This document shows positions 56,157 to 64,000 of a stretch of DNA of 64,000 bases, piece by piece; the first letter of the stretch is position 1, and every line of letters starts with the position of its first letter. The notes beneath the pieces were generated by a model that made no database searches, had not been told where the DNA came from, and saw only the letters and a program-made list of their open reading frames with translations. Location: contig JANPWX010000108.1 in the NCBI GenBank assembly GCA_024734555.1, positions 3,299,618 through 3,363,617 of the forward strand. The letters run 5' to 3'. Position numbers and translations under genes: made by a program. This DNA comes from Trochalopteron elliotii. Taxonomy: Eukaryota; Chordata; Aves; Passeriformes; Leiothrichidae.

Positions 56157-58177
56157 CCCTGTTAGATTATTCAATTAATCTCCTTTTCAGTGAACGACTT
56201 CTTCTGGCAATGCTCTGACATTCAGGGGTTCTGACTAGCCTGATTTTGAAATGATGAGGCACTTCCCTCTGGAGATCTCTCTGATCTCTCTGAACACTAA
56301 GATTAGGTTTCCCCATAAGACTAATAATCTTTATTCTCATCCTAAAAATTCTGTTTCTGAATTTAGTTCTCTCATTCCTTTATTTGGTGTACACTATTGT
56401 ATTCTTGAAGTAATTTGTTTTCAAATATTTCTTACATAGATTTACTCCATCCCCCCCTGCTCTTACTTTATTATCAGTTATGGTAAATGGGGAATAAATA
56501 CTGGGAGCCGTTAGTCTTTCTCTTCTCTTTTGTCCATTGTCCCAGTTGGTTTACACAGCCCTCCCCTGGTTTCATGGCTCTCTTCAGCACTATTTTGTCT
56601 TGTCAGTGAGAAAATGGTAAGACGGCATTTAGAAATTAATGCATACCCAGATATGTTCTTTTCAAAGCAGCGCATGGAGGAGCTGGGAACTTCTGTATCA
56701 TTTTTCATGTCTCTGTAATATCTAACCAACAGAGTTTGGTTGTGAACATAACCTTTGACTGGTAATGCAGTTGATGCCCAAACTGGCCTTTTGATGCTAT
56801 GTTGAAGTCCAAGTTCTTGTTTCATTTCTGCTCTTATTCCTTATGTAGCATTTCTTCAGTATCTTCTTTCCTGCCACTATTTCTAAATGTGTCCTTTCCT
56901 TGTCCGATGTGGTATTTGCAGCTCTTCACATTTTAATATTGTGTTTGCTGATGTCATCATTTCTTCCTTTTAAGGATCATTAATAAAGCAATGAAACAGG
57001 ACTGGACACAATACAGATTTATGCAACATTTCCCTTTTATTCTGAATCAGCTTTACCATTAATCATTAGTCCTTGTTTGTAGGTATTCAGTTTTCTTCAG
57101 TTTTCAGTCCACATGACAACTTCTATCCAACGGAATATTAATTGATTTTCAGTTCAAGCTGTCCTGTGGCTGGAAGTGGTGATGTTGCTCATAGCCTGAC
57201 AGTGCAGCAGAGCAGTTTTTCTTCTATAGCATGCTGTGGGAGCATGCATTTCACTAGGCAGTGCAAATGAGAGTTAAAGCTCTGTCTGACTTCCTGGGCA
57301 ATTGCCCCTGGTAAAAATCTGTAGGTGATGTCTATCAGCAATATTCCCTGCAAGTGCTGATGGTGAAAATGTCTTTTAAAATTTAAACTTCTAATCCTTT
57401 GCTTACAAGCAGAGGTGAGAAGAATTGAAATTTCAGTTGGATGCTTACTGAAATAGTATACAATACACATACAGTTTAAAATAAATCAATTTCACTGCTT
57501 CTTTTTGACTTGGTATTTTGTTGCAATAACACATCTGAATTGCTACATAAGGTAATCAGTATTCAGGAATCATATCTCTATATCATACCTGTTTATCTTA
57601 TATCATTTATTTAACCATCACCTGTCCACATAGATAAATGCATCTGCCTTTTGTATCTAAATGTATCTGATGGGTGGTATTCCATTGAATAACTGTGGAT
57701 AATTATATATGCAACATTTTTAATGTGATTTGCCATAGCTGAGTATTGTTGATGTAGATGAATTCTTTTAAGTTCTTTGTCATTACTTATAATACTCATC
57801 TAAATGTAATTGTCATGTTACTTTGTGCTCTGGGAGCTGGATTCTCTTGAAATTTCTGTCTTTTAAAGTGCTGTGTTGTCTTTGAGTATCAAAGAACTGT
57901 CAGCATATACAGGAAGATGTGCCTAATAAGAAAAGATCATGGGTGTTTATTTGATGTAAGTGTTAAAATCTATGAACAAAACATAGAAATAAGCATATTG
58001 AATAGGACACAAATATGCTTTGTATTTTAAAATTAAAATTATTAGCAGTCCTCTCATTTTATGTCTTTCAGTTAAAGGCATAGTATTGTTAGGCATTTGT
58101 AACCTTCTCTCGCAGGCTATTAACTTGTGTCAAATTTACCTTCTGTAGGTCTTTGCTGCCATCTTCTGTTTCTTTAA

Positions 58178-60510
<2,333 letters not shown>

Positions 60511-60878
60511 TGAGAAAAGTCATCATATTATTAAGTTTGTCAAACTACATTAAAAGTGAATAAAAGCTAGGATGATTGAACATAGGCTAAAATGTTATGT
60601 TTAGTTTAGTCCAAAACAGCAGAGTGTTTAATAGCAGATCCTCTTCTGGTTTAAATTTTCCCATCTCCTTTGAATTCAAGATTTGATACATTATTTGTTT
60701 AATGCATACATAATCTGAAGCAATTTTTTTGAAATAATATGCTGTTAATCAGTGAGAAGCTAGTGGAAAATTGAAGTTTATGAATATCACAGTGGATTTT
60801 TTAGTGCCTTGATACTATTGCAACCTTGAAAAAACACTTCACTGAAGGAAGTGGGAAGGAAGTGTGAAGGAAGGAATC

Positions 60879-60939
60879 AAGCCTAAATGGACATCATCTG
60901 CTTTAACACACAGAGCAGAAGAATTGGATAAGTTATTAA
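60879..60939 (+). repeat. Dispersed direct repeat, copy 1
   Basis: The first 28 bases (60879-60906, starting aagcctaaatgg and ending ctgctttaa) are identical to 61777-61804. The next 33 bases remain alignable (agcagaagaattggataagt against agcaggaaaactgtataagt). Confidence 0.85.
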
Positions 60940-61141
60940 GATCTCTGTGTAATCACTGAAGATGAGTAAAAATTTAAAAATTATTCTAATTATTTAGAGG
61001 ATATTACCCTATCTGTAAGTCTGGGAATCACTAGAAAACAGACCCTGAACGGATATATTTGATACTCATTGTGCTAAAAGCTGCTAGTCTCCCATGGATG
61101 GTCGGATTTGAAAAATACTAACACTGCTTGGAATGATGACC

Positions 61142-61156
61142 ATGATGATGATGATG
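61142..61156. repeat. (ATG)5 microsatellite
   Basis: Five uninterrupted ATG units, followed by gcagcagc. Confidence 0.9.
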
Positions 61157-61776
61157 CAGCAGCATAAGTAAATGTATGTGACTTCTGGTATCTAATAAAA
61201 CCAAAGGGACAGAAAAAGTGTTCATGTGCATCATGGAAGATAGTGGTTTTCCAGATTTCTAGTGGCATCTACATAGATACCAGTCCTTGATCACTTGTAA
61301 TATTGCATAATTCAGTGACATTTTTATAGACAAAAGAAAAATACTTTCAGTACTGTTATGTTTCAGTGTTGTTTCAGTAGTGTTCATCATTGAATCCTCT
61401 TTGAATATTAACATCTGTGTTTTTTAAATACATTTTAAGTTACGGAATCACTGACAGGAAAAAAGTCTATGCATTGCTGTTATATAGTATAACTGGCTTT
61501 CCTAGTGTGTGTTTGCAACCATAACCCAAGTCAGCATTCATACTGGCAGAGCTGCAGAGCTGGGAGTCAGAACTGGGAAAGGAGAGCTGGGAAAATCGTT
61601 ACTCTTCTGATAATGAATGAAAATAGACAATTTGTAAACTAGTGTTCACTGCCATCCCTAGTTCTGTGCAAGAGCCCATTCTTGTGGCTGATGTGTTCTA
61701 TGGCATCAGTAAGACAAAGCTGAGCAGCATGACCTGGGAGGGAGGACTGTGGCAAAATCTGGCATATCAGGCCAAG

Positions 61777-61838
61777 AAGCCTAAATGGACATCATCTGCT
61801 TTAAGAAGCATAGCAGGAAAACTGTATAAGTTACTAAA
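61777..61838 (+). repeat. Dispersed direct repeat, copy 2
   Basis: Partner of 60879-60939, same orientation, 898 bases downstream. The source element is not recognised. Confidence 0.85.
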
Positions 61839-64000
61839 TGAGGAGCCTAGGGGCTAGCATAACTATGCCAAATATCACTAATAATGGATCTCAAACACTA
61901 TGCCAGGGTAATCAGAGTACATTTCTACCATGTAATGAAGAGATGAACAAAGACCTTAAAGTTGTCTCAGCCACACAGGTAAGTCCACAGTATGCAATGC
62001 AGAGCTGTGCAGTGGCTCAGTAGATCTGTTTACATGAATATAATTTAGGTATATTAAATCCATCTTAATTCCTTTTGCTTGCTGTTTGCAAAAGCGGATT
62101 GTTACTGTGTTTGAAGACAGATGAATTCATGGCACAGTTTATTCAATGAGATCTTGCAATATGAAAACAGAATGCTGTATTCTTTTCAAATTTTCTCTTC
62201 TCTTCAAAAGTAAATATGCTTTATCTGACTTTAATTTTTGAATTTAAATAACCATTTGCAAATTGGCTTTGCACTATTCAACCTGCTTTAAGCACATACT
62301 TTAGGATCCCCATACCTCAAGGGTAGAAACAACGATGAATAATATTTCTGATAAATGCAGCTTAAAACAAGGTATTTACACATTCCTATTAAGAGGAAAA
62401 AGCACTAAGAAGGATTTTTGAAAGTAATTACTCTAGCTTTCTATAGTTACAGTTGCCAAGGCAACCTCACTTTTGTGTGAACAAATCTTCTTAAAAATAT
62501 CCTTAAAACAAGCTTGGAATGACTAGTTGTGTTTAAGTATTAACCTTACATCCGTTCTTTACTTTTCTTTGTAAAAAAGAAACATGACAAAACATTTTAC
62601 TGATCTCAGTGCCTGGCAGGATGCCTTCTCACTGCTCCTGTTAGCAGTGGGATGACTTCAGAAACTTTTCACATGCATTTGCATTGTAGTTGATGAAAAA
62701 AAGTGGAATTAAAAGGTAGAATCAAAAGGTGAGATCCTGCTGGCAGACCTGACTCAGTCCTTCCTTTGTGGTAGCTGAACTGTGGCTAGTCCCTCCAGTT
62801 ACTCCTGGACTTAAGTCACTATCTCTGTGTTCCATACCTGCTGAATTGATAGGAAGCCCTTACATTCCCCCATTATTTTCCCTTATTTCCACTTCAGCAA
62901 TATTCTTTTTTTCTTTCTCTAGAAATCTGCCACTATATGGTTTTATGTTCAGAATCAATCTGCCCCATAATTTGTGACGATCAATAAAGCAGATTTTATA
63001 TATGTTCTCTTATAGAATTAATTTGTTTAGTGTTTTCAGTATTGCAATTATTATAATTACCCACTTCCTTTAAAAGTTGTTTTAAGATGTAAAAGGGGAA
63101 TAGATTTTCTGTGCATTCTTCCTTTTTTTTTTTTAACGTGTTCTACCTTCTCGAAAGAATTGGAAAAAAATATTTTTGGTGTAAATCACTGTAACTATGA
63201 CTACAGTCCATTTGATATGATTTTCATCTATTCCAAATCAAAAGAAAAGCTTTGGAAAACAATTTCTCTGCTATACTCCTTTTTTTCTAGTCAAATCTCT
63301 GTGTTCTGTCATTTTTTCTAACTCTTCCAAATTTTTAAACTGTTGTGAAAGTTATAAACTAACCAAACATTATTATAAAAAATCACTTTTTGGTACCTAA
63401 ATGCCCTTTACATTTTATACATCCCTTAAGATTTCTCTGTCAGTGCGTGGAGTCTGAGTAGGTGTGTGGATACAGATTGTACCATGTTTTTCTTTCTACA
63501 TCCAACGCCAGCAGCACCTGGGTTCTCCCACATGCAGCTTAGCACTGTGCGTTGTTTGAGTTGTTTATTATTATCTATAACATTTTGTGTGTAAAACTGG
63601 GATTCTGTGGGGTTCTCTGAACTTAACACTGCTGGAAATGCAGGATGATCATTTTTTGCTCTCCACTTGAGGTCCTGCAGAGCAAATTTACTTAAGCTCA
63701 GTGATCTTGCCACAGATATACTCCCCTGTGTGCTGACTTAGTCTGTCCTGATGTGGTCTGCCGGCCATGAGTTGAAGAACCCGTGGTCAAATTAGAGAAA
63801 CCAGGACTGTTCAGATAAGTGAGCATGTTGTAGTAGAAAGCACTGTGGAGGTATTTTCTGGTGGGAGAAGGAAGACTTCTTGGAAAAAGTATGAGATTAA
63901 AAGAAGGATTTAGGGTATTAAATGTATATTGTAGATGAGGGAGAAGGGGAGTTTTAGAGACAGAGAGGGAAGTGTTCTTTTATATTTCAACACTTGTATG

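Overview
The window is vertebrate nuclear DNA, almost certainly from a bird and most likely a passerine. It is AT-rich. Only seven short blocks are conserved protein-coding sequence, each bounded by splice signals. The background holds CR1 retroposon tails, avian-type endogenous retrovirus solo LTRs, and one tRNA-Ile/CR1 composite SINE of the type known from songbirds (TguSINE1-like). There are no bacterial-style operons, CRISPR arrays or rRNA genes.

All coding sequence belongs to one plus-strand gene, NALCN, the sodium leak channel, non-selective. Seven consecutive internal exons are present: 4591-4722, 10888-11055, 15514-15705, 23360-23497, 28633-28707, 58268-58404 and 60324-60465. Joined, they keep one open frame of 328 codons. 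They encode all of homologous domain II (S1, S2, S3, S4, S5, pore loop, S6) and the first part of the cytoplasmic II-III linker. If human numbering holds (pore Glu = E554, from memory), this is about residues 379-706. The 5' and 3' parts of the gene lie outside the window.

Layout: 1-4590 is the 3' part of an upstream intron with three CR1 pieces. Introns of about 6.2, 4.5, 7.7 and 5.1 kb separate the domain II exons. A 29.6-kb intron (28708-58267) lies between the S6 exon and the linker exons and holds five of the eight LTRs seen. A 1.9-kb intron follows, and 60466-64000 is the start of the next intron. The third intron begins with GC rather than GT, forced by the reading frame.

The most notable non-coding structures are a perfect 34-bp palindrome beside a 20-bp-period tandem duplication (32181-32255), an LTR inserted into the tail of another LTR with an exact 5-bp target duplication (41019-42136), a solo LTR with an exact 6-bp duplication (55522-56162), a GATA-motif inverted repeat (49117-49141) and an unexplained diverged duplicate around 60879 and 61777. 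I found no second gene and no novel multi-gene system.
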